DNA from: Ampelomyces quisqualis
Lineage: Eukaryota; Ascomycota; Dothideomycetes; Pleosporales; Phaeosphaeriaceae
NCBI GenBank assembly: GCA_018398575.1
Contig: JAGTXZ010000024.1
Location: 992,001 to 1,056,000 of the forward strand
Direction: 5' to 3'
DNA length: 64,000 bases
The translations under genes were made by a program, and so were the position numbers. The notes under the pieces are model-generated. The model was not told the origin of the DNA and ran no database searches. It saw only the letters and a list, made by a program, of their open reading frames with translations. Below, one piece after another: positions 31,615 through 42,003 of this stretch (positions are counted from its first letter, which is position 1; each line of letters begins with the position of its first letter).

Positions 31615-32335
31615 CTTCCTCTGCCGACTCGGACACGGTGGACTGCGCTTTGCCGGCCCTGGACGCAGCGGCACTGCCCTTTGCAGCCTTGGCCCCCTTC
31701 TGCTTGGCTCGACTCGCTCGCGTGGCTTTTGTGTTCCTCGGGGCTGGAGTCGCTTCTGCAGGCGTCTCGGCTTTCAGGGAGCGCGCACTGCCAGGCCTCT
31801 CTCTGAGGAGACCAACGCCGGGATGGAAGAGGGCCTTGTCGTCCTCAAGAGACATGGCCGCTGGCGATGAGGCGGCGGATTCTTCGCCATGGAAGCGCTT
31901 CTGCCATATGAGCTCGCCAAACTCGTCTTCTGGCAGCTCGAAGTGCGGCATGCTGGCAGCGTCGTCGGGGTCCACGGGGTCGGGGTCCTCGGAGAATGCG
32001 TATTGGTTCTCGCGCTCGTCGAGCGCCTCCAGCTCGTACAGCTGGTCCAGCTTCCTCCAGATGCCGGGTATGCGCGTGTGCGGCGCGTCTTCGGTCGCGA
32101 AGCCGTGCGAGCGCATGTCGTTGTGTATGCTGATCATGCGAAAGTGCTTGTGGAGGCCCGTCGGCTTCCACTTCATCATGCTCTTGAAGAGCTGTGTCTC
32201 CTGCTCGTCCGCCCACGGGTCGCTGTGCGCGTCATCTTGCGACTGGCACGGCCCCGATTCCTGCGGCGTCTTTGGCTGCGTGTCTGCGAGGGGCGTTGAC
32301 GCAGCGCTGGCTTTTGCTCTCTTGCGCGGGGGCAT
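31460..32335 (-). CDS. EAF7: NuA4 complex subunit Eaf7 (CT20 domain)
   Basis: A chromatin protein of 291 residues from the ATG at 32335 (MPPRKRAKASAAS). The CT20/MRGBP domain is clear at about residues 45-115: WADEQETQLFKSMMKWKPTG, then LHKHFRMISIHNDMRSHG and HTRIPGIWRKLDQLYELEAL. The C-terminal half is low complexity: Ala/Lys-rich, then an acidic Asp-Asn dipeptide repeat and an Arg-rich end. Eaf7 is part of the NuA4 histone H4/H2A acetyltransferase, with Eaf3 and Eaf5 in yeast. The frame stays open upstream through a Thr repeat encoded by the adjacent trinucleotide array, but translation from MPPRKRAK fits the family. It is divergent from a gamma-tubulin complex gene. Confidence 0.9.
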
Positions 32336-32420
32336 TGTTGTTGTTGTTTTTGTTGTTGTTGTTGATGATGTTGTTGTTGTTGTTGTTGTTGCTGTTGTTG
32401 TTGTTGTTGTTGTTGTTGTT
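32336..32420. repeat. TTG/CAA trinucleotide microsatellite in the EAF7 leader
   Basis: A nearly continuous run of TTG units (CAA on the coding strand of EAF7), interrupted near 32365 and 32391, directly abuts the EAF7 start codon. If translated upstream in frame it would be a threonine-rich extension. It is most likely the 5' leader, where CAA repeats are unstructured. Length variation between isolates is expected. Confidence 0.85.
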
Positions 32421-32529
32421 AGTGTCTCCGTATTGTTATTGTAGTTGTAGTTGTAAGCGCGTGGCAATTGGTCCATACGGTAGATGAGATACAAACCACC
32501 ACCATCCCCCGCCACCCCCCGCGACTGCC

Positions 32530-35349
32530 ATGGACGACGAAGCATCGGTGCCCCATGTTTTCTCCACGCGCCACTTGTGGAAGCCGTCGATGCTGTTCGA
32601 TGCCCTGGAGACGCACCAATCGACCTTGTTTGCGCCCCTCCAGCTAGACAGTGAGTCCGTCGCGTACTTGCACCCTCAACGCGTCGCGTCCAGCTGACGT
32701 CAGACAGTCTCGGCAGTCAAGTTCGACCATCCGTACGCGCCCAAACATGAGCTCCAACGCGAACTGCGGCTGCCAGATCTCGAGACATTTGAGTTTGGCC
32801 CTCTGCCAGAGCTCGACAGCCTCGACGTTTCATCCATCTCCCTGGAAACCCCCTCTTTGGAAGCAGAAGAAGACCTCTGGCAAGTCGCACTCCAGCTGGG
32901 GCCCGCAAACAAAGACGTCCTGTTCCATACTTGGGAGGCGTTCGAGCATCCGCAGCATCTTGAGACCCAGACCGCCTATCTGACCGAGCGTGGCCCGGAG
33001 ACGTTCGATGCAGCCCTGCAGGCCGACGACGGCAAGGTCAGCGCCGGGAAAGTCCTCAAAGGCGACGTAATCTTGCAGTCGCTATGGAACCTCGGTCTCG
33101 GCCGCTCATCTATACTTTTCGAGTTCAGTCGTAAGCTTAGATCATTTGAGCCTACAATAGCTCAGGGGAGGGCCTCTGGTGTCAGTCTTCGGGCTTCGCA
33201 GAGCTTGATTGCCCAATTCGTGCACACGGGCAACACTTTCCTGTACCTTCGCTCTTTTGTCGAACGGACTTTCTTATCTCCAAAGTCGATTCCAGCCAGG
33301 GTCGCATTGGCTACCACCGTCTCCAGCGTGTTGTCCAGCCTCGAAGAGCAGCTTGGAAGACAATGCGGTAGTATCAAATCTTTGATCCAGCTGCAAAAGC
33401 AATTCTCCAAGCCCCGAGACATCCTGTTACACATCTCGCGCATGGTCGACGCCACCAAGCATGCGAAAACCAACGAACAATTAGCATCTATTCTCCACAA
33501 CCGTCTGTTGGAGCTCGAGGACGGCGATGGAGATATCCGCCGACTGTCGAGCCGCATAGTGTGTGAAGCGGCTAAGCCCAGTTTGGGGCTACTGGCCGAA
33601 TGGATGGGCACCATGGAAGAGCAGGAGACAGTGCCCATCCCATTGAGAGACAGTTTCGTTGCAGCCAATACCGGAGCTTCAGACGATGATCAGCTCGACT
33701 ATGTATATCGCTCTGAGATGATGCCGCGATTCATTTCTCCGGAAGACGGCAACACCATTTTTGAGACGGGATTAAGTTTACGGTTTCTGAAACGTCAACA
33801 TCCAGAGCATCCATTAGTTAGAATTCACAATAGCGAGGCGCAACCTCCCGAATTCGAGTGGGCTTTTGGATGGCAGGACATTGAAGCCATCTCTAATAAG
33901 GCGAAATCGTACGAGAATCGACTTCGACAAAGCCTTCTGGCATACAGCCGTGGATCTGATACCTATGCTCATGTACTGTATAATCAGAGAGCTGATACAC
34001 CGCTGACCGAAGAGCGTCGAACAACTGATCTCGAAACATATTTCGAGGAGTCTATGCGCAACTTGGACGCGCCACCGCGGCAATTGTTGACCTCTCTACC
34101 GGATGAGATACAACTCCTGATGGAGGAGATGCTCAACGTCACAGAAACTCAATGGGAAAGCGAATTTTCTCCTCCGCTGTCACTGACATCTTCGCTCTCC
34201 TTCCGTCCATTGATAGAGGCGCAGGCAAAGCTCGTCAACGCTGCAACACTAAGATTGTTTTTTCGGTCACACAAATTGCGACACCACCTCGCCTTGCAGC
34301 GGCAATACCAGCTACTTGGTGACGGTGTTTTCTCATCGTTACTCGCAACCGCTCTGTTCGATCCGGACCGTGAGAGTGCCGAACGTCACAAGGGCAAGAT
34401 GCGCAGTGGTGTACATATGGGCCTACAGCTAGGTTCGCGAACATCCTGGCCACCCGCCAGCTCAGAACTCCGACTTGCCCTTCGCGGTGTGCTCAGTGAG
34501 AGCTATTATTCTTCTTCTCTGTACCACTCTCTACTGCAATCTGGGGAGCGTGATCAAAAAAGTACAAGTATTAGTGGCCGAGACAATGACGAACTTCCAG
34601 GACAGCTCAACTTCGCCATTCGGAATTTGTCCGAAGCGGAGCAAGAAAAAGTCATGGACCCAGACGCACTGCCTGCACTCGACTTTCTGCGTCTGCAATA
34701 CGTACCGCCTACACCACTCAACTTGATCATCACAAGTGCAGCACTGGATAAGTACGATTTAGTCTTCAAGTTCTTGTTACGCCTGTTGCGCATGTTGTTT
34801 GTTATTGCACATCTGCCACAACTGTACACTGATCTTGACTCTCGCCGATTTAAGGTCGAAGCCCACCACTTCGTCACCATGTTTGCTGGATATGTCTTTC
34901 AAAGCGGCATTGCAGGAAGTTGGTCAGATTTTGATACGTTTGTTGCATCTCTCGAAACGCGCCTGAACGACGAGGATAGAGCAGGCGAATACGGCACCCG
35001 TGTCACAGAAGGCATCGCATCCCTACGCGACGCCCACGAAAAGTGTCTCGACAGCATCATGTTCTCGCTCTTCCTTCGTAAGCGCCAGCGGAAGGTCTTA
35101 GCCCTTGTCGACGAAATCTTTGACCATATATTGTTGTTTGCAAAGATGCAGCATCCCGACGCAAATGTAGATGAGAGCATGCAAGATCTGTATAGAAAGT
35201 TGAGGGGCAAGATCCGAGTGTTTCTGAGTGTGTGCAGAAGTTTGACGGGGAAGAAGGGCTACGGAAGTGGACAGGGAACAGCAGAAGAAAACCTCATGGA
35301 GCGCTTGGTCCTCGGCATGGAAATGAATGGCTACTTTTCAGGAACGTGA
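32530..35349 (+). CDS. Gamma-tubulin complex component, GCP6-like
   Basis: Two exons (32530-32650, 32708-35349; 57-nt intron) encode 920 residues. Exon 1 starts MDDEASVPHVFSTRHLWKPS. The GRIP1 half contains GKVLKGDVILQSLWNLGLGR-like sequence and NTFLYLRSFVER. The C-terminal GRIP2 half contains MRNLDAPPRQL, the gamma-tubulin-binding region around TPLNLIITSAALDKYDLVFKF, then LLRLLRMLFVIAHL and a long helical end (LRKRQRKVLALVDEIFDHIL). The LYxxPxPLNLII-type motif is diagnostic of Spc97/Spc98 proteins. Length and divergence suggest the GCP5/GCP6 group (fission yeast Alp16), not core GCP2/3, but that choice is tentative. The protein would act in microtubule nucleation at spindle pole bodies. Confidence 0.8.
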
Positions 35350-35416
35350 GAAAACCCATCTCTTCGGCTACAGTCATGCAATAAAATTAACTACCATGCT
35401 TCGACATTCAGTTCAG

Positions 35417-35689
35417 CTACCTTCCCCACACCTTCTTCCCCTCCTCTTCCCCTTTCGCTGCTTCGTCTTGCGTCTTCCTCTCTCCTCTCCCTTTCTCTGC
35501 TTCGTCTCGCTCCTTCTGGCACTCCGGACACGGACTCGCTAAATCCACCTCCCCACGATACCGTTTTTGGGGGCACAGAAATCCATCAATGTGTCGTTTG
35601 TTACAGTTATAGTCGCAAGTGATTCCAATTAAGCCGGGGTGGACTTGTTTGCCGCAGTCTGGGCACTTAAGCCTTCGGTACGTGCACAT
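35417..35689 (-). CDS. Small cysteine-rich (zinc-ribbon-like) protein
   Basis: A 90-residue intronless frame from the ATG at 35689 (MCTYRRLKCPDCGKQVHP). It contains CPDC, then CDYNC, FCPQ and CPEC, giving up to four zinc ligand pairs, followed by a highly charged Lys/Glu/Arg tail. It lacks a signal peptide, so it is probably intracellular. Similar tiny Cys-rich proteins are common and unassigned in Dothideomycetes. The open frame extends upstream only through non-ATG codons and a (GT)n run. It is plausible but short, and transcription is not shown. Confidence 0.55.
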   Translation of the reverse strand: MCTYRRLKCPDCGKQVHPGLIGITCDYNCNKRHIDGFLCPQKRYRGEVDLASPCPECQKERDEAEKGRGERKTQDEAAKGEEEGKKVWGR

Positions 35690-35713
35690 GGTGGTCGATG
35701 TCAATTGCGTTCC

Positions 35714-35731
35714 AGTGTGTGTGTGTGTGTC
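35714..35731. repeat. GT dinucleotide repeat
   Basis: A short run of GT units just upstream of the small cysteine-rich protein gene. Confidence 0.7.
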
Positions 35732-35734
35732 CAA

Positions 35735-36504
35735 AGCCTTTCTTGGTGCTCTGGTTGTCGGGGACGTTGGTGGAGGAAGAGGGGGGTTTTAATAAGTGAG
35801 GAGGGAGTCATGGATGAATGATGGGGTAGTCATGAATGATGTGTTGAACAGCATGATTCGAGTCACCCTTTTATCACGTCCCCTACCCCCTCTTCCTGGA
35901 TGTTTGTTTCTGTTTTGATTGCTCTCGTCCCTGCAGAAACTTATAGTGCCAGAATAAATAGATCGAATGTCTTGGAAGTTGACTCCAAGTCAGGTCAAGA
36001 AAGAACGCAATTGTTATACTGATAAGCTCTTTACAGTCACAAGTTGTTACAAATACAGAGTGCAAACGTTGTAGGCACTGCATAGTTGTTCCTGTTCCTA
36101 CAGACAACGACAACGAATTAACAAGCTCCATGCATACTTGTCCCACGAGCCTGCTACAGAACAGATCTGAGATAGAGTTTCCATAAAGGATCTCTCATTC
36201 GGGCCTAGGGCCTCAGCAGTGCCTGCCTGTAGATAGCTTGAGCCGCCTCACCTATAAGACGCTCAACACTTAATACAATCTCACGATATACAACAAGCTT
36301 TTGCTGTCTTTGGGCCTCGGCCGTAGCAGAGCCTAGATTCCGTACACGCACTCTCAGGTGGAACTTGTTACCCGGTGCAATCAATACATACAATTGCTGT
36401 GCCTACCAGCGCGCAGTTCGAAGACTCGGTTACAATCGAAGACTTACTATCGAAGACTCAGCGGCGCCACTACCGTATCCTTGACAGACCCGTAATCGTT
36501 CAAA
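35735..36504. other. Intergenic region, no gene recognised
   Basis: About 0.75 kb with no supported gene. Frequent cgaagac and gaagact words near 36420-36460 form a weak local repeat. An open frame of 62 codons at 36205-36393 (minus) has no motif. Confidence 0.4.
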
Positions 36505-37188
36505 ATGGCGACGGGAAGTACGACATTTTCGTCGCTCACCAGTCTCAATAGTACAGGTACGGTCCCTGAGACACCTTTCCGAGGTACGGCAGACGACTTG
36601 TTGCACCCCAACAGACTACATATGCAGCCTAGTCCAAGAGATGAAGACGAGCTGCTCTGTGAATTGAAATCCTCTATATTTCTTCACGGTGCGACGTACG
36701 ATATGCAATCTATACCTCGAAAACACATCAGAACCGTTCTTTTTTCCTAAAAGACATTGGGAGTACAATACATTGTCCCGAATGCGTGGCGGCGATAGCT
36801 GGAGACGGCGTAGCCTAACATGCAACAGGCTGGCACAACACAAACAGCAACGCGGCCTCAGCCAACAGCACATCTTCGAATAAGAGTGGACTCTCCACTG
36901 GTGCCACCGCAGGAATAGCCGTCGGTGTGATCAGCGGGCGTGGCCGCGTTTCTTGCAGTCTGCCTCCTGGTCTGGCGAAGACGCAGGGCACAAGACGTTC
37001 AGCATGGCGAAGTTTACATCCAACCTCACGGCGTAGAGATAGAGCAACCATACCAACAATACCAAGATAACTACACCTCCAGTCCACCGTACCCTGGCCC
37101 TATAAAACCGACTTATACGTCGGAAGTGCCGTCCGACCCAGCGCCTCAAGAGCTAGCAGGTTCAGAAACGCAAGAACCTAAGGCTTAA
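36505..37188 (+). pseudogene. Frameshifted single-pass membrane protein gene
   Basis: A possible first exon (MATGSTTFSSLTSLNSTG, 36505) is followed by broken sequence. From about 36830 a Ser/Asn/Thr-rich stretch leads into LSTGATAGIAVGVISG, the start of a glycine-zipper membrane helix common in fungal Wsc/Mid2-like surface proteins. The second half of the helix (VAAFLAVCLLVWRRRR) and a 65-residue cytoplasmic tail with PQPxxYQQYQ-type sequence ending QEPKA-stop lie in a different frame. A single missing base near 36935-36942 separates the two halves of one transmembrane segment. The shift sits within the helix, where no intron is plausible, so I call a pseudogene; a base-calling error is the alternative. 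Confidence 0.6.
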
Positions 37189-37582
37189 GAGAACATCGAA
37201 TCATAGACCTGGGCTCTGGAGGAGTGGTGTAAAAGTACTCGTGTAGAATTGTTTTGATTTTGGCGAGGCATTTTGTACATAGATGATGGTTTCGCTTTGG
37301 AGACTTTGATGCTTGGCCTAGCATTGATTTCTCCTACGCAACACCCAACGCAAAGAACTTTCCGTCTTCGACTCTAGCAGATAACCATACCCGGCACGAC
37401 CTGTCTGCCCTCAGTTTGTTATTTTGTCAAATGGTTCTATTTCCTGGAATGCATCACAGCCATGTGCTCTGCAAGACCCCTTTTCCATTTTCCAGTTCGC
37501 CGAGGCTCGTAGATCTCAAAGTCCTCTCCATGTGTGCTTTATCAATATCATATCACAACAGCTTCACAATGCTCCATCCTCT
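37189..37582. other. Convergent intergenic region
   Basis: Region between the pseudogene's stop and the 3' end of the carboxylesterase gene. No gene was seen. Confidence 0.5.
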
Positions 37583-39190
37583 TTATCTCGGCGGCGGCGG
37601 CTTCTTATTCGGCACCAACCCATCACACGGCTGATTCAACCTCTTCTCCGCAATTTTCTGCTCCACCTGCCCATCTGTACCGAACATGACTCCTTCCCCT
37701 TCACCGCCCTGACATGTTCCCCACCCCAATTTTGGCAATCCATTTGCTGGATCCTCCGCAAATGCGACCCAGTATTCCTGCATCTTCTCACTCACTCGGC
37801 GCTGGAACTCGGTCCCGGGACCCCTTGTAAGCGCATACGTCCCGAAAATCATGGGCAAGTCGGAGGAGTGAAAAGCGCCTTGCCACCACTGTGGGGAGAT
37901 GGTGGAGAAGTTGCCTGCATATAGGAAACGGAATGTGGTTGCGTTTGAAGTGTAGCGGTCGTCTGATGTTTGGATTGTAGGACACATGAATAAGCTGACG
38001 GTGGTTGCGTCAACTGCGTCTTGTCCTGGGCCGTATGTTTGGTTGTATGGGAGGACGAATGAAGAGCCTTCGTTGGCGGTGTTTCCGATGAGCGCTGGCT
38101 TCTCTGAGTAATTACCAGCAAGGGCGCGAGCTGTATGATTGGCAAACAGGGTTTTATTGTCGACGAGAGGGACGAAGGCGAGGCCGGGTTGTGTGGCGTT
38201 TTGCGAGTAGTATTTGAGGAGTAGAGTAATGTCTTGTGCGTCCACTTTACGCATGCATTCTAGTTCAGCTGCTGGATCCAAAGGTGCACACCCGAAATTC
38301 TCGGCGACGAAAGTGAAGTTCGTTTGCCCAGGGTCTGGGGCGGTGAAGTCGAGGGTTGCGGTTCCGGAGTGCATGATGAAGCCTGAGACGATGGGATCTT
38401 CTGGGTACGCAAAGTTGTAATGATCAATCGCAACGGCCCCAGCGGACTGGCCCCACAGAATAATACGGTTGGGATCACCACCAAATTTGGCGATGTTTTC
38501 GCGTGTCCATTCAACTGCCAGACGCATGTCCAGCATTCCGAGATTTTGTTGCTCAAGCTTGAGGCCGGCGGCATTGGGAAAGCCTAGCATGCTCAAACGA
38601 TAGCTACATTGAGTTAGTATAATCTCCAATTCAGTCTGCATCGGTGCATCACATTACTTGACGCTAACAACAATATGCTTCCCACTCTTCTCAACCCATG
38701 GGGCGGGATATTGATATGGCACACTGCCACCACCCGTACCATACCCGCCACCATAGATCCATATCAATACAGGCAGAGGCTTTTTTGTGGCAACTTTGGT
38801 CTCGTTCGTTTCATGCCACGGTGTCCAAATGTTGAGAGACAGGCAGTCTTCAGACTGGTACTCCAATGGAGCTGGAGTGAAGTTTGGGACATCGACGGTA
38901 TACACATTCGGTGTGACGTTCACATCCGTCTCCCATTGTGGACACGAGGGACCGAAACGTGTCGCGTTTCTGACACCACGCTCTTTTGATTTGGGCACGG
39001 CTGGCAGCCAGCGTCGCTCTCCCACTGGTGGCTCTGCAAATGGTATTCCGAGAAATTGGGCAACGTTAGGGGTTGTCTTTTTTATGAATCCTTTTACGGG
39101 CCCTGAAGTTGTGTCGGCTCTCAAGCAGTCGATCGCAGCCACTGCACATGGTTGCACCAGACCTAGGAGAATTCTGACCGTCAATACCAT
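37583..39190 (-). CDS. Secreted type B carboxylesterase/lipase
   Basis: Two exons (39190-38658 and 38603-37583, 54-nt intron) give 517 residues. A hydrophobic N-terminus (VRILLGLVQPCAVAAIDC) serves as a signal peptide. Family motifs in order: FLGIPFAEPPVGERRW, EDCLSLNIWTP, the oxyanion loop WIYGGGYGTGG (Tyr replaces the usual His), NYRLSMLGFP across the intron, the nucleophile elbow GQSAGA, the acid in NEGS and the catalytic His region AFHSSDLPMIFGT. Many N-glycosylation sequons support secretion. The enzyme would hydrolyse carboxylic esters outside the cell; the natural substrate is unknown. The C-terminus ends in a proline-rich tail. Confidence 0.93.
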
Positions 39191-39866
39191 GCTGGCGACT
39201 AGTAACCAAACAAATGATCAAAGTTTGGATCATCGACAAAGAAAATTTCTTATGAACAAAGTGATTCACCCAGGATGCATATGCATGCCCAAACCATGAT
39301 TGCGGTGGCGTAAAAACTTGCTCATACAGACTCGTTACCCGATCTTGGAACGATGTTGTGGCGCTAGCGATATGTGGAGTTCATTTGGTATATGGTCATC
39401 CAATACCAGGGCCATACAGTACCGTAGTACGTCTGTTGCACAAAACATGTAAAAAAGCGAGTTCCTGGTATTGTTACCAATCGACAAGTAGCTTTCAACT
39501 TGCCGTTGCCAAGTTCGAGGTTGATACGATGCAGCTCGACACTACGTCGTCGAAGCTAACGCATGTCAGATTTATATGCATCTTGGCAGCGGCTGGACGA
39601 CCTGGGAGAACTGCAGGTTAGTAATATTGGAGGAGGTGTGACGTTCATGACCATTGGAAAAGAAACTGTTATTCGTCCACCGTAACAAAAGTCCCGTCAA
39701 AGTCCGAGCGCACTTCCCCACCAAACGCGTGCATGCTTCCCCACATCTCGGTGTTCTCGCCGGCCTTCGACCCGATCGAGAGTGGGATGTCTGCACAAAT
39801 AATCACATCCCGCAAATCACCAAACAAAGTATAACAAATCTGGACCAAGATCAAGATCACCCAACA
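39191..39866. promoter_or_regulatory. Divergent promoter region, carboxylesterase and SDR
   Basis: About 0.68 kb between the starts of the esterase (39190, minus) and the SDR gene (39867, plus). The SDR frame stays open upstream to about 39654, but the Rossmann motif directly follows the ATG at 39867, so the upstream frame is treated as leader. No defined regulatory site was recognised. Confidence 0.4.
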
Positions 39867-40823
39867 ATGAAGGTCCTCATCACCGGCGCAGGCGGCTTCG
39901 TGGGCCAAATCCTTGCCCAAAAACTCATCTCGACATCCACAGCCTCATCCCTCATCCTCGCAGACGTCCACTCACCCCCCAACCCCACACCCTCCACCAA
40001 CGTCCAATGTATCGGCGCCGACCTCACAGATCCCAAAGCCGCAGCAGATCTCATCGCCCTGGGCCCCGATGCAGTCTACATCCTGCACGGAATAATGTCG
40101 TCGGGCTCCGAAGCCAATCTCGAGCTCGGCCTGAAAGTAAACTTCGACTCGGTGCGCCAACTACTCGACATGATCCGGACGATGCGGCCAGGGATCAAAG
40201 TCGTGTTTACATCTTCGTGCGCGGTATTCGGGCGCAAAGCAGTTGAGCATGTAGCGAGCGAGACGGACATGGTTCCGATGCCGGAATCGAGCTACGGGAC
40301 GCAGAAACTCATGATTGAGTTTCTGGTCAACGATTACTCGCGGAGGGGACTGGTTGATGGGCGGATTGTACGGTTGCCGACTGTGTTTGTAAGAGCGGGC
40401 GCGCCGACGGCTGCTGCGTCGTCGTTTGTGTCGGGCATTGTGCGGGAACCGGTGCACGGTAAAGAGAGCGAGTTACCTGTCGATCCGAGTCTGGGGATCT
40501 GGTTGACGAGTCCGCGAACGCTGGCGGCGAATTTGGTGCATGCGGTCAAGGCTGATGCGAGCAGGTTTGGGAGCTATAGGCAGGTCTTGCTGCCGGGATA
40601 CACGGCGACAAGTGGGGAGATTCTGGAGGCGTTGGAGAAAGTGTGTGGGAAAGAGACGAGAGCGTTGGTCAAGGAAAAGAGGGACGAGACGATTCAGAGA
40701 ATTGTGTTGTCTTGGCCTGCGGTATATGATACTAGCAGGGCACGGGAGTTGGGGTTCGAGGAGGATGTGGGGTTGGAGCAGACGATTAGAGATTTTGTGG
40801 AGGGAGAGGAACAGAAATCTTGA
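39867..40823 (+). CDS. NAD-dependent epimerase/dehydratase-type SDR, D-erythronate dehydrogenase-like
   Basis: A single exon of 318 residues. It begins directly with the Rossmann motif MKVLITGAGGFVGQILAQKL. Further extended-SDR features are ADLTDP, the AVYILHGIMSSGSE region, VVFTSSCAVFG with the active-site Ser, and the catalytic Tyr and Lys in SSYGTQKLM. This YGTQK form and the downstream RLPTVFVRAGAPTAAASSFV and REPVHGKE stretches match DenD-type D-erythronate 2-dehydrogenases as I know them. It would oxidise a sugar acid with NAD+ in the cytosol. The specific substrate is inferred from motif likeness. A strong GC3 bias creates several antisense open frames. Confidence 0.87.
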   Translation: MKVLITGAGGFVGQILAQKLISTSTASSLILADVHSPPNPTPSTNVQCIGADLTDPKAAADLIALGPDAVYILHGIMSSGSEANLELGLKVNFDSVRQLLDMIRTMRPGIKVVFTSSCAVFGRKAVEHVASETDMVPMPESSYGTQKLMIEFLVNDYSRRGLVDGRIVRLPTVFVRAGAPTAAASSFVSGIVREPVHGKESELPVDPSLGIWLTSPRTLAANLVHAVKADASRFGSYRQVLLPGYTATSGEILEALEKVCGKETRALVKEKRDETIQRIVLSWPAVYDTSRARELGFEEDVGLEQTIRDFVEGEEQKS

Positions 40824-40991
40824 AAGCTAGCGCTTCGGCCAGAGGATGGACGAGTAGTGCATGGTTACGGGATCTAGATATTATATCTACATCGCTAATG
40901 TCCATCAGCAAAAGTATACACAATCGATCCTTCACATGCTTTCCTGCACGCATTGGCCAGTTCCACCGAAACGTCACTCACGTTCCCATGG
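40824..40991. other. Convergent 3' region
   Basis: Short sequence between the converging ends of the SDR and chitin-binding protein genes. No feature was seen. Confidence 0.5.
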
Positions 40992-42003
40992 TTACCCACA
41001 AGTTCCAAAGTCCGGACGACAGCCGTATGCCGGCCTGCAGTGATCATCCGAGCTTCCACACCACCCATAATCGCTACAACAGCGCCCAAAGGTTGAGCCC
41101 TGACAAGTCCTTCCGCTGCCTTCTGCGCCGCACCGACCATTAGTGCTCACGTTCGTAGGCACAGCTGGTGGTGGCGACGGCGTCGGAGAAGGAGTTGGAG
41201 TAGGCGTTGGCGTAGATGTGGTAACTGGTGTCGGTGTCGAAGAAGTCCTAATAGATGAAGAGCTCGGAGGGAGCGTGTCTGATGAAGAGATGGGTGGCGG
41301 GACACCATTACATGTGCCGAATCCACTCCGACATCCTGTACCACAATGCTGAGGACCACTACCACAGAAATACCATTCTGAACAGCAGCTTCCATAGCCT
41401 GAGCCTCCACAGGTCGTCACGTTTCCGCATTGGCCGTTGGGAGAAACAATCAGTGTACCGGATGGAAGGGGAGGGAGAACCGAGGAGCTTATCGTTATTA
41501 CTGTTGAGCTTGGAGTCGGCGGAAATACTGTACTTGATGGCGGTGGTGGTGGGGATGAAGTCGGACTTGGTGTTGATGTAGGAGTCGGTTCCGGAGCAGC
41601 GTCACCACATCGACCATATTGAGGCTGGCATCCCACAAGAATAGCGCAGTGTCTGCTGAGCTTAGCATTCGTCTTTTCAACGAAAAAAACACATCACATA
41701 CTCGTTGTCCGTTCCGCAGTAATCAAAAGAGGAACAACATTGGTTGTTCGGGCATCGTGCGCCGCCTCCAGACGTTCCACAGCGGCCTACCGCCTGACGT
41801 ATGTCGAAGTGATGAAAGAAGCGCGACAAAAGATTGGGTGTAGTCGCGTCATGGATCACGAACGGCTGCGGAACTGCTCCCCGCGATAGCTGGGTTGCGG
41901 CTGAATTGAGGTCGAGTTCGACGTCTCGTGGGAGGCTATCTAAAGCAAGGATGATGGTGGTGAAGCTTAGAGCTCCCGCCAGTCCAATTGATATCCACCT
42001 CAT
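40992..42003 (-). CDS. Secreted protein with three hevein-type chitin-binding domains
   Basis: Two exons (42003-41702 and 41652-40992, 49-nt intron) give 320 residues. A signal peptide (WISIGLAGALSFTTIILA) precedes a propeptide-like region. Three type-1 chitin-binding (hevein, PF00187) domains follow: CGTSGGGARCPNNQCCSSFD with YCG, split by the intron; then CGGSGYGSCCSEWYFCG; then TCQGSTFGRCCSDYGWCG. The domains are separated by Pro/Ser/Thr linkers with TPTPTP runs, likely O-glycosylated. No catalytic domain is present. Such proteins bind chitin and may protect hyphae from chitinases or mask chitin from a host or competitor. The eight-cysteine pattern is complete in the domains I could align by eye. 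Confidence 0.9.

Noticed and set aside
31503..32487. A 313-codon plus-strand frame opposite EAF7
   Set aside because: It is the antisense of the Eaf7 coding sequence and its TTG/GTC repeats (Ser/Leu and Val runs); the CT20 domain on the minus strand is unambiguous.
36205..36460. Possible transposon remnant
   Set aside because: A short repetitive-looking stretch and an open frame of 62 codons, but no terminal repeats or transposase/reverse-transcriptase motifs.
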